A DNA stretch of 64,000 nt from JAENWD01 sp963837165. Its GTDB lineage: Bacteria; Acidobacteriota; Vicinamibacteria; Vicinamibacterales; JAENWD01. A program made the position numbers and the translations under genes. The notes below the pieces were generated by a model. The model did no database searches. It saw only the letters and a list, made by a program, of their open reading frames with translations, and had not been told where the DNA came from. The first letter of the stretch is position 1. Every line of letters starts with the position of its first letter. The stretch covers positions 744,001 through 808,000 of the forward strand of contig CAWIMD010000002.1 of assembly GCA_963837165.1 (NCBI GenBank). The letters run 5' to 3'. This document shows, piece after piece, positions 8,677 through 18,247 of the stretch.

Positions 8677-11220
8677 TCACTCCGCCCGCAGCGCCGACAG
8701 CGGCCTGCGGCGCAGCACGTCGAGACTGGCGGCCAGGCCGACGCCCGCCACGAGGATTACGGTGGCGGCGAGCGCCGCGGCGATGTCGAACCAGGGCGCT
8801 TTCCAGGCCAGCTCGATGGCCCAGCGGCTGATCGCCCAGCTGAGGACGAGGCCGCCGCCCGCGCCGACGGCCCCGGCGATGAGCCCGAGCAGGCCGTACT
8901 CCAGGAGCAGCAGTCGCGCCACGACACGCGTGCTCGCCCCGAGCGTCTTCAGGATCGCGGCCTCGTAGGTGCGCCGGAAGCGGGTCATGCTCACCGCGCC
9001 CACCAGGATCAGCAGTCCCGTGAAGAGCACCAGCCCGCCGACGATGGAGATGCCGAGCGTCAGGCTGCGGATGAGCGCGCGGCCGGTGTCGAGCAGCTCG
9101 CGCAGGTCGATCACCGAGATGTTCGGGAAGCGCTCCACGAGATCGCGCTGCAGGCGCGCGCGGGCGTCCAGATCCGCGGGACCCCGGAACGGCGCGATGA
9201 AACCGTGCGGCGCGCGATCGAGCGAGCCCGGCCGGAACACGAACATGAAGCCGCCGGCGCGGGCGTCGCGCCAGTTCACGGTGCGCAGGCTCGTGACCCG
9301 CGCCTCGATCGGCTGGCCGAGCACGTCGAAGCGCATCGTGTCGCCCACGTGCAGCCGCACGCGCCGGGCGAGGCCTTCCTCGACGGAGACCTCGGGCGTC
9401 TCCGATGGGATGGACGGCCAGAACCGGCCGGCTGCCACGCGCTCGTTGGCCTCCAGCCCGGGCCGGAAGGTGATCGTGAACTCGCGCCCCAGGCCGCCGC
9501 GGCCGCGGACGTCCTCGAAGCCGTCGAGCGTGACGTCGCGTCCGTGCACGCCGGTGACCCTGGCGCGCAATACCGGCAGCAGCCGCGGCGGCGGCGCCGG
9601 GGCGATGCGCGGAGCGAGGAATGCGTCGAGCGGCGCGGTCTGGTCCTGCTGAATGTCGATGAGGAACATGTCGGGCGCCTGGTCCGACAGATCGATCGAC
9701 AGACCGTCGAGCAGGTTCACCTCGATCGCGCGGACGCCGACGATGAAGAAGCAGCCGAGCCCCACGCTGAGCAGAACCGTGCGCGTCTGGTTGCCGGGCC
9801 GATCGAGGTTGAGCGCCGCGTGGCGGACCACGAACGACCGCGCCCGTCCGAGCGGCCGCACGAGCCGCACGAGCACCCACGACGCGCCGAGCAGCACGAT
9901 CGCGATCCCGAGGAACCCGCCGCACACGATGAGCCCGACCCGCAGCGAGCCGGCCTGCCATCCGGCGACCGCGACGAGCGCAACGCCGACAATCCAGCCA
10001 GCGGCGATGCGCAGCCAGTCGCGCCCTGTGCCGCCGCCCTCCTCCTGCCGCAGTAGCAGCGACGGCCGGACGCGCCGCACCCGGAGCAGCGGCACGATCG
10101 CGAAGAGGACCGCCACCAGCAGCCCGATGAGCACCCCCTGCCCCACCGCCGCGGCGGTCAGTCCGTAGGCGATGGGCGCGCCGGTCGGCCCCGTGGCCGG
10201 TACGAAGTGCGGCAATGCCAGCACCGCACCGGCCGCCAGCGCCACGCCCAGGAGGCTGCCGGCCAGGCCGAGTGCGACAATCTCGGTCATGTAGATCCCG
10301 AGGACCTGACGCGTTCCCGCGCCGACGCACTTGAGGATGGCGATGCTCCGGATCTTCTGCTCCACGAACACGCGCGTGACGCTCGACACGCCGATGCCGC
10401 CGAGCACCACGATGACGAGGCCGACCAGGCTGAGATAGTTCTCGGCCCGCGCCAGATCCTCGCCCAGATCGTTCTCGGTGCTCCGGAACGTCCGCACGGT
10501 GATGAAGCGGTCCCTGAAGGCGCTCCGCAGCGCGTCGCCGAGCGCGGCCACTCTGCGCTCGTCGACCTTGAGCATCACCTGGTAGCCGGCGCGGGCGCCG
10601 AAGCCGAGCAGCCCGGCGTCGAGCAGGTCCTGGCGATCGACGAGCACCCGCGGGCCGAGGCTGAACCCGCCGCTGCGCCGGCCCGGCTCGCTGTCGAGCA
10701 CGCCGCGAATCGTGAACCGCGATCGCCCGATCACGATCGTGTCGCCGACGGCCACGCCCAGCTCGGTCAGCAGCTCCGGCCGGACGAGCGCGCCGTCGTG
10801 CTCGAGCAGCGCGTGCGAGTAGCGCGCGCCGCCCCTCAACCGCACCTCGCCGTAGAGCGGGAACGATGCCTCGACCCCGCGCAGTTCCACCATGCGCGCG
10901 GCGGCCTTCGACTCGTCGGCCGGCCGCACCATGGTCGCCGTCTCGATCGCCTCGCTCCTCGCCCGCACGGCCGGCTCCTGCGCCAGGCGCGTGTCGAGCA
11001 GCGCGCGGTCCTGCTCCCGCCAGGGCCGCCCGGTCGTGACGAGGATGTCGCCGCCGATGAGCGTCCGCGCCTCGCCCGTCATGACCACGCGGACGCTCGC
11101 GATGACCGAGCGCAGCGTGACGATGGCGCCGACGCCGATGGCGAGGCATGCGAAGAAGAACAGGAGCCGCTTCCAGGCGGCGCGAGTCTCGCGCACGGCC
11201 ATCCGCAGGACGAAGCTCAC
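8677..11220 (-). CDS. ABC transporter permease, FtsX/YbbP type
   Basis: An 847-aa membrane protein starting MSFVLRMAVRETRAAWKRLLFFFACLAIGVGAIVTLRS. It has the two-FtsX-domain layout of E. coli YbbP: TM1 then a large extracytoplasmic region, an FtsX domain near residues 240-390 (LSLVGLVIVVLGGIGVSSVTRVF, RSIAILKCVGAGTRQVLGIY) and a second near 710-847 (ILVGAVSMTRFRRTYEAAILKTLGASTRVVARLLLLEYG). It overlaps the ATPase gene by 4 nt (ATGA) and follows a TesA-like esterase, the same trio as E. coli tesA-ybbA-ybbP. Likely exports or extracts a lipophilic substrate; the substrate is unknown. Confidence 0.88.
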   Translation of the reverse strand: MSFVLRMAVRETRAAWKRLLFFFACLAIGVGAIVTLRSVIASVRVVMTGEARTLIGGDILVTTGRPWREQDRALLDTRLAQEPAVRARSEAIETATMVRPADESKAAARMVELRGVEASFPLYGEVRLRGGARYSHALLEHDGALVRPELLTELGVAVGDTIVIGRSRFTIRGVLDSEPGRRSGGFSLGPRVLVDRQDLLDAGLLGFGARAGYQVMLKVDERRVAALGDALRSAFRDRFITVRTFRSTENDLGEDLARAENYLSLVGLVIVVLGGIGVSSVTRVFVEQKIRSIAILKCVGAGTRQVLGIYMTEIVALGLAGSLLGVALAAGAVLALPHFVPATGPTGAPIAYGLTAAAVGQGVLIGLLVAVLFAIVPLLRVRRVRPSLLLRQEEGGGTGRDWLRIAAGWIVGVALVAVAGWQAGSLRVGLIVCGGFLGIAIVLLGASWVLVRLVRPLGRARSFVVRHAALNLDRPGNQTRTVLLSVGLGCFFIVGVRAIEVNLLDGLSIDLSDQAPDMFLIDIQQDQTAPLDAFLAPRIAPAPPPRLLPVLRARVTGVHGRDVTLDGFEDVRGRGGLGREFTITFRPGLEANERVAAGRFWPSIPSETPEVSVEEGLARRVRLHVGDTMRFDVLGQPIEARVTSLRTVNWRDARAGGFMFVFRPGSLDRAPHGFIAPFRGPADLDARARLQRDLVERFPNISVIDLRELLDTGRALIRSLTLGISIVGGLVLFTGLLILVGAVSMTRFRRTYEAAILKTLGASTRVVARLLLLEYGLLGLIAGAVGAGGGLVLSWAISRWAIELAWKAPWFDIAAALAATVILVAGVGLAASLDVLRRRPLSALRAE

Positions 11221-11909
11221 GGGACGGGGACCAGCAGGGGTCGCGAATGTGCCGGATCGGCGTGCCCGTCCCGGAGCGCCAGCCGCCCCTCGGCCAGCGC
11301 GGCGAGCGAGGCGTCGTGAGTCACGAGCACGAGCGTGGTCCGGCGGGTCGCGTTGATCGCGAGCAGCAGGTCCATGACGTGGCGGCCGTTGACGCTGTCC
11401 AGGTTCCCCGTCGGCTCATCGGCCAGCAGGATGGGCGGATCGTTGGCGAGCGCCCTGGCGATCGCCACCCGCTGCTGCTCGCCGCCCGACAGCTGCGCCG
11501 GGTAGTGATGCCCGCGCCCGACGAGCCCCACCTCCTCGATGAGGGCGTCGGCGCGGGCGGCCGCGTCCCGCCGTCCGGCGATCTCCATCGGCACCAGCAC
11601 GTTCTCCCGGGCGGTCAGCGATGCCATCAGATGGAAGAACTGGAAGACGATCCCGATCTTCGCGCCGCGCAGCCGGGCGAGCGCGTCCTCCCCGAGCGCC
11701 GTGATGTCCACGCCGTCGATGACGATGGTCCCGCTCGAGGGCGCGTCGAGCCCGGCGATGAGGCCGAGCAGCGTGGACTTGCCGCTCCCCGAGGGGCCGG
11801 TAATCGCCAGCGAGCGGCCGGCGGGCACGTGCAAATCGAGGGGGTGCAGGATGGTGAGTGGCGCGCCGCCGCTCGTCACGGTGCGCGACACGCCGCGGAG
11901 ATCGATCAT
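11217..11909 (-). CDS. ABC transporter ATP-binding protein, YbbA/LolD type
   Basis: A 230-aa ATPase. Walker A GPSGSGKST (residues 39-47), Q-loop VFQFFHLM, signature LSGGEQQRVAIARAL, Walker B ILLADEPTGNLD and switch His in LVTHD are all present, so it should be active. It overlaps the esterase gene upstream and the permease gene downstream by 4 nt each, which argues for fixed stoichiometry and one transcript. Partner of the 847-aa YbbP-like permease. Confidence 0.93.
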   Translation of the reverse strand: MIDLRGVSRTVTSGGAPLTILHPLDLHVPAGRSLAITGPSGSGKSTLLGLIAGLDAPSSGTIVIDGVDITALGEDALARLRGAKIGIVFQFFHLMASLTARENVLVPMEIAGRRDAAARADALIEEVGLVGRGHHYPAQLSGGEQQRVAIARALANDPPILLADEPTGNLDSVNGRHVMDLLLAINATRRTTLVLVTHDASLAALAEGRLALRDGHADPAHSRPLLVPVP

Positions 11910-12616
11910 GTGGGGCCGTCGCCCTCCACGAGGCGCCGCACCTCGGGAAAGATGTGGTCGGCGATGAGCTGCTGTCCGTCCGCCGTGGGGTGAATGCCAT
12001 CGGCCTGGTTGAGCCGGGGAATGCCCGCCACGCCTTCGAGGAAGAACGGGATCAGCGCCACGTCGTCCTCGCGGGCCAGCGTGCCGTAGACGGCGCGAAA
12101 GTCCCGCGTGTACCGATCGCCGAAGTTGGGCGGCGCCTCCATGCCCATGAGCAGGACCCGGATGTGCCGGGCTCGCGCGCCCTCGATGATCGCCGCAAGG
12201 TTGTCGTGCAGTTCCGAGGGCGGCAGGCCGCGCAGGCCGTCGTTGCCGCCGAGCGCCACGATGAGCACGCGCACGTCGCCCTGCAGCGACCAGTCGAGCC
12301 GGCGCAGACCGCCGGCCGACGTGTCGCCGGAGACGCCGGCGTTGATGACCTCGTAGTCGAGGCCGGCCTTCGCCAGCCGTTGTTCGAGCAGCGCCGGGTA
12401 GGCCTCCTCGGGCGACGCGAGCCCGTAGCCGGCCGTGAGACTGTCGCCCAGGCAGACCACGCGGGGACGCGCTCCGGCGGGCGCGGTGTCAGCGGCCGGC
12501 GGCGCCGCCGCCGCTGCCGCCGGGGGCGTTCGCTCCTCGGTGCCGTTCGAGCACGCAACGACGACGACTGCTGCAGCCAGCGCCACGAGCACGCCCCAGG
12601 CCGCGCGCGACCTCAT
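11906..12616 (-). CDS. TesA-like SGNH hydrolase, predicted lipoprotein
   Basis: A 236-aa protein. The N-terminus has a signal with a possible lipobox (VVVVAC, Cys22) and a low-complexity Pro/Ala linker to about residue 50. SGNH blocks: VCLGDSLTAGYG with nucleophile Ser59 (block I), NAGVSGDTS (II), VALGGNDGLRG (III), and DGIHPTADGQ (V, catalytic Asp and His). TesA is a periplasmic multifunctional thioesterase/arylesterase/lysophospholipase. First gene of the esterase-ATPase-permease operon. A -10-like TATAAA (reverse, 12625-12630) ends 8 nt before the ATG, so the message may be leaderless. Confidence 0.88.
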   Translation of the reverse strand: MRSRAAWGVLVALAAAVVVVACSNGTEERTPPAAAAAAPPAADTAPAGARPRVVCLGDSLTAGYGLASPEEAYPALLEQRLAKAGLDYEVINAGVSGDTSAGGLRRLDWSLQGDVRVLIVALGGNDGLRGLPPSELHDNLAAIIEGARARHIRVLLMGMEAPPNFGDRYTRDFRAVYGTLAREDDVALIPFFLEGVAGIPRLNQADGIHPTADGQQLIADHIFPEVRRLVEGDGPT

Positions 12617-12670
12617 GTGATCATTTTATACGGCGCGGCCGAGGGCGGGGTTCGCGCGGGCGGTGACCCG

Positions 12671-13438
12671 TCAGTCGCCGTCGGCCTTGATCGTGACGGC
12701 GGTGATGTTGTCCGATCCGTTGCGCTCGAGCGAGGTCTGGACGAGCCGCTCGGTGAGCTCGTCGAGCGCGCCCGGCCCCGCCATCAGGATCTGCAGCGAC
12801 GCGTCGTCGAGCCCGCCGTAGAGGCCGTCGCTGCACAGCAGCAGCATGTCGCCGGGCGCCAGGGGCTGCTCTCCCACCTCGACCTCGGTGTCGTCGCGGG
12901 CGCCCAGCACGTTGGTGAGGACGTGTCGCATCGGGTGCTGCGCGATCTGCGACTCGTCGAAGCCGGGCTCGCGCGCCAGCACCGTGGCGACCCACGAGTC
13001 GTCGTGTGTCAGCTGCGTCAGCCGGCCCCCGCTCAGCAGGTAGAGCCGGCTGTCGCCGACGCCGCAGAACGTCAGCGTGCCGTTCTCGACGATGGCCGCC
13101 ACGATGGTCGTGCCCATGCCGTTCAGGTCGGGCTGCCCTTCGCCGGCCTGGAAGATCTTCCGGTTCGCCAGGCGGACCGCCGTGACGAGCCGGTTGGCGT
13201 TCAGCGAGAGCATCGGGTCGAACCCGAACGGCCACGTCAGGTCCCGGTCGTGCCGGCTGGCTTCGAGGAAGCTGCTGACCGTGTCGGTGGCCATGCGCGA
13301 GGCCACCTCGCCCGCCTGGTGCCCGCCCATGCCGTCGGCGACGAGGAAGAGCCCGGAGGAAACATCCCAATACAACGCGTCCTCGTTGTTGCTGCGGACG
13401 CGTCCGGGATGCGAGACGCCGTGGGCGGTCAGCTTCAA
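12671..13438 (-). CDS. PP2C-family Ser/Thr protein phosphatase
   Basis: A 255-aa Stp/PrpC-type phosphatase from a TTG start at 13438. Metal-binding motifs are intact: SNNEDALYWD (Asp near residue 21), FLVADGMGGHQAGEVAS (residues 31-47), GVGDSRLYLL, LLLCSDGLYGGLDD and GSDNITAVTIK. These Mg/Mn-dependent enzymes reverse Hanks-type kinase phosphorylation. It is divergent from the TPR/sigma-54 activator, with a -10-like TAGTAT (reverse, 13448-13453) 9 nt before the start codon, so the leader is at most a few nucleotides. The pairing suggests the activator may be controlled by phosphorylation, which is inference. Confidence 0.92.
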   Translation of the reverse strand: MKLTAHGVSHPGRVRSNNEDALYWDVSSGLFLVADGMGGHQAGEVASRMATDTVSSFLEASRHDRDLTWPFGFDPMLSLNANRLVTAVRLANRKIFQAGEGQPDLNGMGTTIVAAIVENGTLTFCGVGDSRLYLLSGGRLTQLTHDDSWVATVLAREPGFDESQIAQHPMRHVLTNVLGARDDTEVEVGEQPLAPGDMLLLCSDGLYGGLDDASLQILMAGPGALDELTERLVQTSLERNGSDNITAVTIKADGD

Positions 13439-13501
13439 GACGCGCTCATACTAGCGTAGGGCTCGGCGAGCCAGCAAGGCGCGCGGTGTATACTGCCGGC
13501 C

Positions 13502-16441
13502 GTGGTGAGCGTGGCGCTCCAGCGGGTGATGGCGCGGGCGCAGGCCGCGCTCGAACGGGGACGCGGCGCCGAGGCCACACAAGTCCTGCAGCAGGCGCTC
13601 AAGTCCACCTCCCTGACACGGGAGGAAGAGCTCTCGCTCCGCATCGTGCTGGCCGAGGCCTGGCTGTTGCAGGACGACCTCACGCAGGCCAGCGCGTCAC
13701 TCGGCCGCCCGCCCGACGCCATCCGCGAGGCCGTTGCGCCGTCCATCCTCTCGCACCTCTGGCGCCTGCACGGCCGGCTGGCGTCCGCGCGCGGCGATCA
13801 GTCGCGCGCGATCGCGCTGCACGGCCGCGCGCTGAAGTCCGCGGAAGCCACGCACGACGTGCGCGCGATTGGCCTGGCCCACCTCGAGCTGGGACGCTGC
13901 TACAAGAACGTCGGTGACCACGGCATCATGGCCGAGCACTTCGGCGAGGCCGCCTCGGCGCTGCATGCCGTCGGCGACCGGCGGAATCTCGCCGTGGTGC
14001 ACTCGTTGTCCGGCAGCGCCCTCGCGCAGCAGGGCCGCTACGACGAGGCCCAGGCCGCCTATCGGCAGGCCGAGCGCGGGGCCACGTCGGTCGGCGCCGA
14101 CGATCTCGTGGCCATCGTCAACGGGAACCAGGCGAACGTGGCGATGATCCGGCACCGCTACGACCAGGCGCTGCAGCTCGCCGAGCGCAGCGTGACACTG
14201 CACGAGCAGTACCCGCCCGGGCACGGCCTGGCGGTCGCGCTCGCCACCCTGGGACAGATCTGCATCCGGCTCGGCGCGCTGGCACGCGCCGCCGAGGTGC
14301 TGAATCGTGCGCTCGAGGTGCGCCGGCCGCTGCTGTTCCACGAGACGACCGGCGCGATCTTCGACTCGCTCGCGCAGATTCACCTCGTGCGGGGCGACTA
14401 CGACGCCTGCGAGGAGGCCCTCGGCAAGGCGCGCGAGGCATACGGCGCCTACGACGCGCACACGCCTCGCTGGTACGACTGGTCGCTGCGGCTGCTCGAG
14501 GCCCGTGTCGCCGAGCGGCGCGGCCTCTTCCAGCGAGCCGTCGAACTGGCCGACGCCATTGCCGCCGCCAACGGGGTCCCGCCGGCCGACGAGGTGCACG
14601 CGCACCTCGTCGCGCTCGAGGCGCTGGTGGCGGCAGGCCGCCTGGACGAAGCGTCACAGCGGCTGGAACGGATTGCCGCCAAGGTCGATCCGCGCACGAC
14701 GCCGGGAGCCTGGGGCGAGTTCCTGCGCGCCCGAGGTGTGGTCGCGTCGGGGCTGGGACGCGGCACCGACGGCTATCATGACCTCGCGCAGAGCGCGAAC
14801 GTGTTCGACCTGCTCGGCGAACGCTACCAGTCGGCGCTGAGCCAGCTCGCGCTGGGCCGGCTCGCCGCGCGCGCCGGCGCCAGGTCGATGGCCACCCGCA
14901 GCCTCGACCAGGCCGGCGCCGTCTTCAGCGAGCTCGGCGCCCGCCGCGACGCCGCCGATGCGGACGCCTCGCGCGGCCTCCTCGCCCAGCCGGGCACCGG
15001 CGAGTTCATCGGCGCCCCCGCCGACGCCGACGATGCCGTGGTGCGGCGCGTCGTCGACGCTGCCGCCCTGCCGGACCTGCTCGAGCGCGAGGCCGCGGCG
15101 GCGCTCCTCGAAGTATCCGCGGCCGACGCGGTCGTCCTGTGCGTCCACGGCGGGGACGAGCCCAGAGTGACCGCGAGCGCGGGATGCGATGCCGCCACGG
15201 CCGCCGCGATCGTGCGCGCCGCGGCTGGCGACGCCTCGATGGCCGGCACACGCATCGTCAGCGAGCCGCTGGGCGCCGCACGCGAGGGCCCGCGTGTCGC
15301 GCTCATCGCGCTGTCGCGGCCGCTGGGACACCTCGTCGAGCGACGGCTGCGCATGATTGGCGCCGTGGCGCGCCAGGGCTTCGAGCTCTGCGAGGCCCGC
15401 GAGCGGCCGGCGCGGGCAGCCGACGCGTCGGCCATCGAGCGGCCGCTCGAGCCGCTCATCCCGGGGTTCGTCTGCGCCGGCGCCGTCATGGCCCGGCTCG
15501 TCGATCAGATCAAGCGGCTGCAGGGCAACCAGCTGACCGTGCTCGTCACAGGCGAGAGCGGCACCGGCAAGGAGCTCGTCGCACAGGCCATCCACGCCGG
15601 CTCGCTCCGGTCCGGCAGCATGTTCCTGCCGTACAACTGCACGACGACCACCCGCGATCTGGCAGACAGCCAGCTGTTCGGGCACCGGCGCGGCAGCTTC
15701 ACCGGCGCGGTGACCGACCAGCCAGGCCTGGTGCGATCGGCCGCCGGAGGCACCCTCTTCCTCGACGAGATCGGCGACCTGCCGGTGGACGTGCAGCCCA
15801 AGCTGCTCCGGTTCCTCGAGCAGGGCGAGATCATGCCGGTCGGGGAGACACGACCGCTGCAGGTGGACGTGCGGGTCCTGGCGGCGACCAACGCCGACCT
15901 CGAACAGCGGGTCGCGGAGGGCAGGTTTCGCGAGGATCTGTACTACCGCCTCAGCGTCATTCGCCTGCACGTGCCCCCCTTGCGGGAGCGGCGCGAGGAG
16001 ATCCCTCACCTGAGCAGCTTCTTTCTGCGTCAGGCCTCCGACGAGCTGAACAAGCCCGACGTGGAGCTGAGTTCCGCAGCCCTGGACCTGTTTGCCCAGT
16101 ACCTCTGGCCGGGCAACATCCGTCAGCTCAGAAACGAGCTGAAGCGGGCGGTGGCGCTCAGCCCGGCGGGCGGCACCATCACGCCGGATCTGCTGTCGCC
16201 GGAGCTGTCGACACTCACGCGCGGCGACGCGCCGCTGGACACTCCGACGAGGCGATCGGGGTCGGTCACGCTGCCGCGGGCGGTCGAGCAGCTCGAGCGC
16301 GATCTAATTCGGGATGCGCTCGATCGCTGCGACGGTAACATCTCCGAAACGGCCCGGCAGCTCGGGCTTACCAGACGTGGTCTGTACCTCAAGCTCCGTC
16401 GTCTTGGCCTGGACGTCGCCGCGCAGATGGATACCAAGTAG
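13502..16441 (+). CDS. TPR/GAF-like sigma-54-dependent transcriptional activator
   Basis: A 979-aa regulator from GTG 13502. Residues about 1-500 are tetratricopeptide-like helical repeats (AIGLAHLELGRCYKNVGDHG, LAVVHSLSGSALAQQGRYDEA). Residues about 510-640 look GAF-like. Then an AAA+ domain: Walker A GESGTGKE (about 683-690), sigma-54-contact loop GSFTGA (about 732, Ser for the usual first Ala of GAFTGA), Walker B GTLFLDEIGDLP, and R-finger region FREDLYYRL. A Fis-type helix-turn-helix (CDGNISETARQLGLTRRGLYLKLRRLGLD) ends the protein. There is no receiver domain, so the signal is probably a protein ligand sensed by TPRs. TATACT (13489-13494) ends 7 nt before the start: probable leaderless mRNA. 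Confidence 0.9.
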   Translation: MVSVALQRVMARAQAALERGRGAEATQVLQQALKSTSLTREEELSLRIVLAEAWLLQDDLTQASASLGRPPDAIREAVAPSILSHLWRLHGRLASARGDQSRAIALHGRALKSAEATHDVRAIGLAHLELGRCYKNVGDHGIMAEHFGEAASALHAVGDRRNLAVVHSLSGSALAQQGRYDEAQAAYRQAERGATSVGADDLVAIVNGNQANVAMIRHRYDQALQLAERSVTLHEQYPPGHGLAVALATLGQICIRLGALARAAEVLNRALEVRRPLLFHETTGAIFDSLAQIHLVRGDYDACEEALGKAREAYGAYDAHTPRWYDWSLRLLEARVAERRGLFQRAVELADAIAAANGVPPADEVHAHLVALEALVAAGRLDEASQRLERIAAKVDPRTTPGAWGEFLRARGVVASGLGRGTDGYHDLAQSANVFDLLGERYQSALSQLALGRLAARAGARSMATRSLDQAGAVFSELGARRDAADADASRGLLAQPGTGEFIGAPADADDAVVRRVVDAAALPDLLEREAAAALLEVSAADAVVLCVHGGDEPRVTASAGCDAATAAAIVRAAAGDASMAGTRIVSEPLGAAREGPRVALIALSRPLGHLVERRLRMIGAVARQGFELCEARERPARAADASAIERPLEPLIPGFVCAGAVMARLVDQIKRLQGNQLTVLVTGESGTGKELVAQAIHAGSLRSGSMFLPYNCTTTTRDLADSQLFGHRRGSFTGAVTDQPGLVRSAAGGTLFLDEIGDLPVDVQPKLLRFLEQGEIMPVGETRPLQVDVRVLAATNADLEQRVAEGRFREDLYYRLSVIRLHVPPLRERREEIPHLSSFFLRQASDELNKPDVELSSAALDLFAQYLWPGNIRQLRNELKRAVALSPAGGTITPDLLSPELSTLTRGDAPLDTPTRRSGSVTLPRAVEQLERDLIRDALDRCDGNISETARQLGLTRRGLYLKLRRLGLDVAAQMDTK

Positions 16442-16605
16442 TCAGTCAATGGATTGGCTGGATACTAAGTATCCTCATTCGCGGGGTCACTGTCGCGAGA
16501 CGATTGTCATTATCTCACTTAAACTAAACCACTTACACTTCTAGAACCGATCCGGCTGCGGCCCGGCCCGACGTTTGAAGCCCTGTGAAGGCACGAGGAC
16601 ATAGC

Positions 16606-17025
16606 GTGCATACACGGCCAGCCCCCAGCATGTCGGCAGCATTTGCCTCGTCACGGTCGCCGCGGCGACGGCCCCGGCAGCCCGTGACCGTCTCCGGGCG
16701 CCTCACCTGGAAGGATGCCAGAGGCATTCCGCGCTTCGCATCGGTCGTCACCCGCGACGTGAGCGACGAGGGCGTGTATCTCGAGTGCCGCAGCGCCGAG
16801 CCGATCCCGCTCTACCGTCTCGTGTATCTGCAGCTCGAACGTGAGGAACGCGAGCGCGAGGGTCTGCCGCCGTCGCTGCAGACAGGGCGGGTTCTGTCGG
16901 CCGTGTATCGCGTCGGGCCATGCGAGCCGGCGACCGGGACGCCGTCGGGCTACGCGCTGCGGCTGCTCGTGGATCCGCGCGCCCTGGCGGCGCTGGGCAA
17001 GGACGAGGCGCGGTCGATCGCGTAG
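16606..17025 (+). CDS. PilZ-domain protein
   Basis: A 139-aa protein from GTG 16606, chosen because GAGG lies 8 nt upstream; GTG 16585 and ATG 16630 are in-frame alternatives. The PilZ c-di-GMP signature is visible: an Arg-rich RRRPRQPVTVSG (RxxxR type) and RDVSDEGVYLEC (D/NxSxxG). It likely acts as a c-di-GMP effector or a cytosolic adaptor. The upstream 160 bases (16442-16605) are AT-richer than their surroundings and include a short palindrome GGATACTAAGTATCC; no strong promoter stands out. It converges on nhaA with 2 nt between stops. Confidence 0.75.
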   Translation: MHTRPAPSMSAAFASSRSPRRRPRQPVTVSGRLTWKDARGIPRFASVVTRDVSDEGVYLECRSAEPIPLYRLVYLQLEREEREREGLPPSLQTGRVLSAVYRVGPCEPATGTPSGYALRLLVDPRALAALGKDEARSIA

Positions 17026-17027
17026 GC

Positions 17028-18194
17028 CTACCGGGCCTTTGCCCCCGTGCGTTCAAAGCGGCCCACCCCCAGGGCCCACGCCGCGGCCGCCGCCAGGGCC
17101 GCTGCCGCAAAGCTGAAGAGCGCGCCCATCTTCGTCTCCTCCAGCCAGGGCCCTTCCGGGAACGCCGCCGTCGCGAAAAACAGGGCCACCGTGAATCCGA
17201 TGCCGGCGACGAGGCCCACCACCAGCACGTCGCGCCAGGCGAGCCCGCCGGTCAGCTGGAGTGAGGCCAGACGGCCGGCGGCGGTCGCCAGGCCGATGCC
17301 GACGGGCTTGCCGAGGACGATTGCGGCGAGCACCAGCCACGTGCCCGGGCCGACGCTGCCGAACGAGACGCCCGCGTTCACGAGACCGAAGCCGAAGAGA
17401 ATCAGCTCGACCGGCACCTTCCACCAGTGCTCGAACGCGTTGAGGGTATCGACGCGGTGCAGCTCCCGCGGGTCGAAGAGCCCCAGGTCGCGCTTCGCAT
17501 GCGGCATGAAGGGGACGATCGGCACGAGCGCCAGCGCCGGGTGAAGCCCTCCTCGATAAAGCGCTGTCCACGACAGCGCGCCTGCCGCAATCACGTAGGG
17601 CCAGAAGCCGGTCACGCGGCGCCGACGCAGGAGCCACGCGACGGCGATCGCCGCCGCCATCCAGGCAACGCCCTCGACGAGGTGCAGCGGGCCCGATGGA
17701 TAGAACACCGCCAGGATCAGCAGGCCCAGCGCATCGTCTGCGATGGCCAGCATCAGGAGGAACGGGACCGCCGGATGTCGGGCGCCGAAGACCGCGCGCG
17801 CGACGAGCGCGCTGAACGCGATGTCGGTGGCGCACGGGATCGCCCAGCCCCGCGCCAGCCCGGGAGCGTCGAGCGCGGCGGTCACCGCGAGGAAGATCGC
17901 GGCGGGTCCGATCATGCCGCCGGTGGCGGCGACCAACGGGAGCGCCGCCGTGCGGCCCGAGGCGAGCGGACCGCCCGGGAGGGTCGCCTCGAAGACTTCC
18001 TTGGCGGCGATCGCGAAGAAGAACACCATACCCACGTCGTTGAACGCGAAGTGCAGCAGGTGCGCGAAATGGCCGTAGCCGGCGGGCGACAGGTTGGCCC
18101 ACACGAGCGCGATGGTGGCGCCGACGAGCAGGAGGAGTGAGTTGTCGACCAGCGTTCGGGTCAGCCGCGCCAGACGGGAGAGCGAGGTCGGCAT
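17028..18194 (-). CDS. nhaA: Na+/H+ antiporter NhaA
   Basis: A 388-aa inner-membrane protein from ATG 18194 (MPTSLSRLARLTRTLVDNS), the same length as E. coli NhaA; an upstream in-frame start gives an implausible Arg-rich extension. Motifs: HFAFNDVGMVFFFAIAAKEVFEA (TM3 region), WAIPCATDIAFS (TM4 with the unwound TDIAF), the ion-binding double Asp in LMLAIADDALGLL (TM5), and a TM10-11 region GKPVGIG. It exchanges Na+ for protons and protects against salt and alkali. ADDALG in place of IDDLGA marks a branch away from the enterobacterial type. Confidence 0.93.
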   Translation of the reverse strand: MPTSLSRLARLTRTLVDNSLLLLVGATIALVWANLSPAGYGHFAHLLHFAFNDVGMVFFFAIAAKEVFEATLPGGPLASGRTAALPLVAATGGMIGPAAIFLAVTAALDAPGLARGWAIPCATDIAFSALVARAVFGARHPAVPFLLMLAIADDALGLLILAVFYPSGPLHLVEGVAWMAAAIAVAWLLRRRRVTGFWPYVIAAGALSWTALYRGGLHPALALVPIVPFMPHAKRDLGLFDPRELHRVDTLNAFEHWWKVPVELILFGFGLVNAGVSFGSVGPGTWLVLAAIVLGKPVGIGLATAAGRLASLQLTGGLAWRDVLVVGLVAGIGFTVALFFATAAFPEGPWLEETKMGALFSFAAAALAAAAAWALGVGRFERTGAKAR

Positions 18195-18247
18195 CCGGCG
18201 ATTGTACCGGGTGCCTCGAGGAAAGCGGGCCGGCCCACGGGGGTCCG

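Noticed and set aside
8300..11149. Long reverse-strand frame reading upstream of the ferritin-like gene
   Set aside because: It is an off-frame reading of the YbbP-like permease; only its last 163 codons (7772-8263) are a gene.
16442..16605. Sigma-54 promoter before the PilZ gene
   Set aside because: No GG-N10-GC pair with proper surroundings; only a short palindrome and AT-rich sequence are present.
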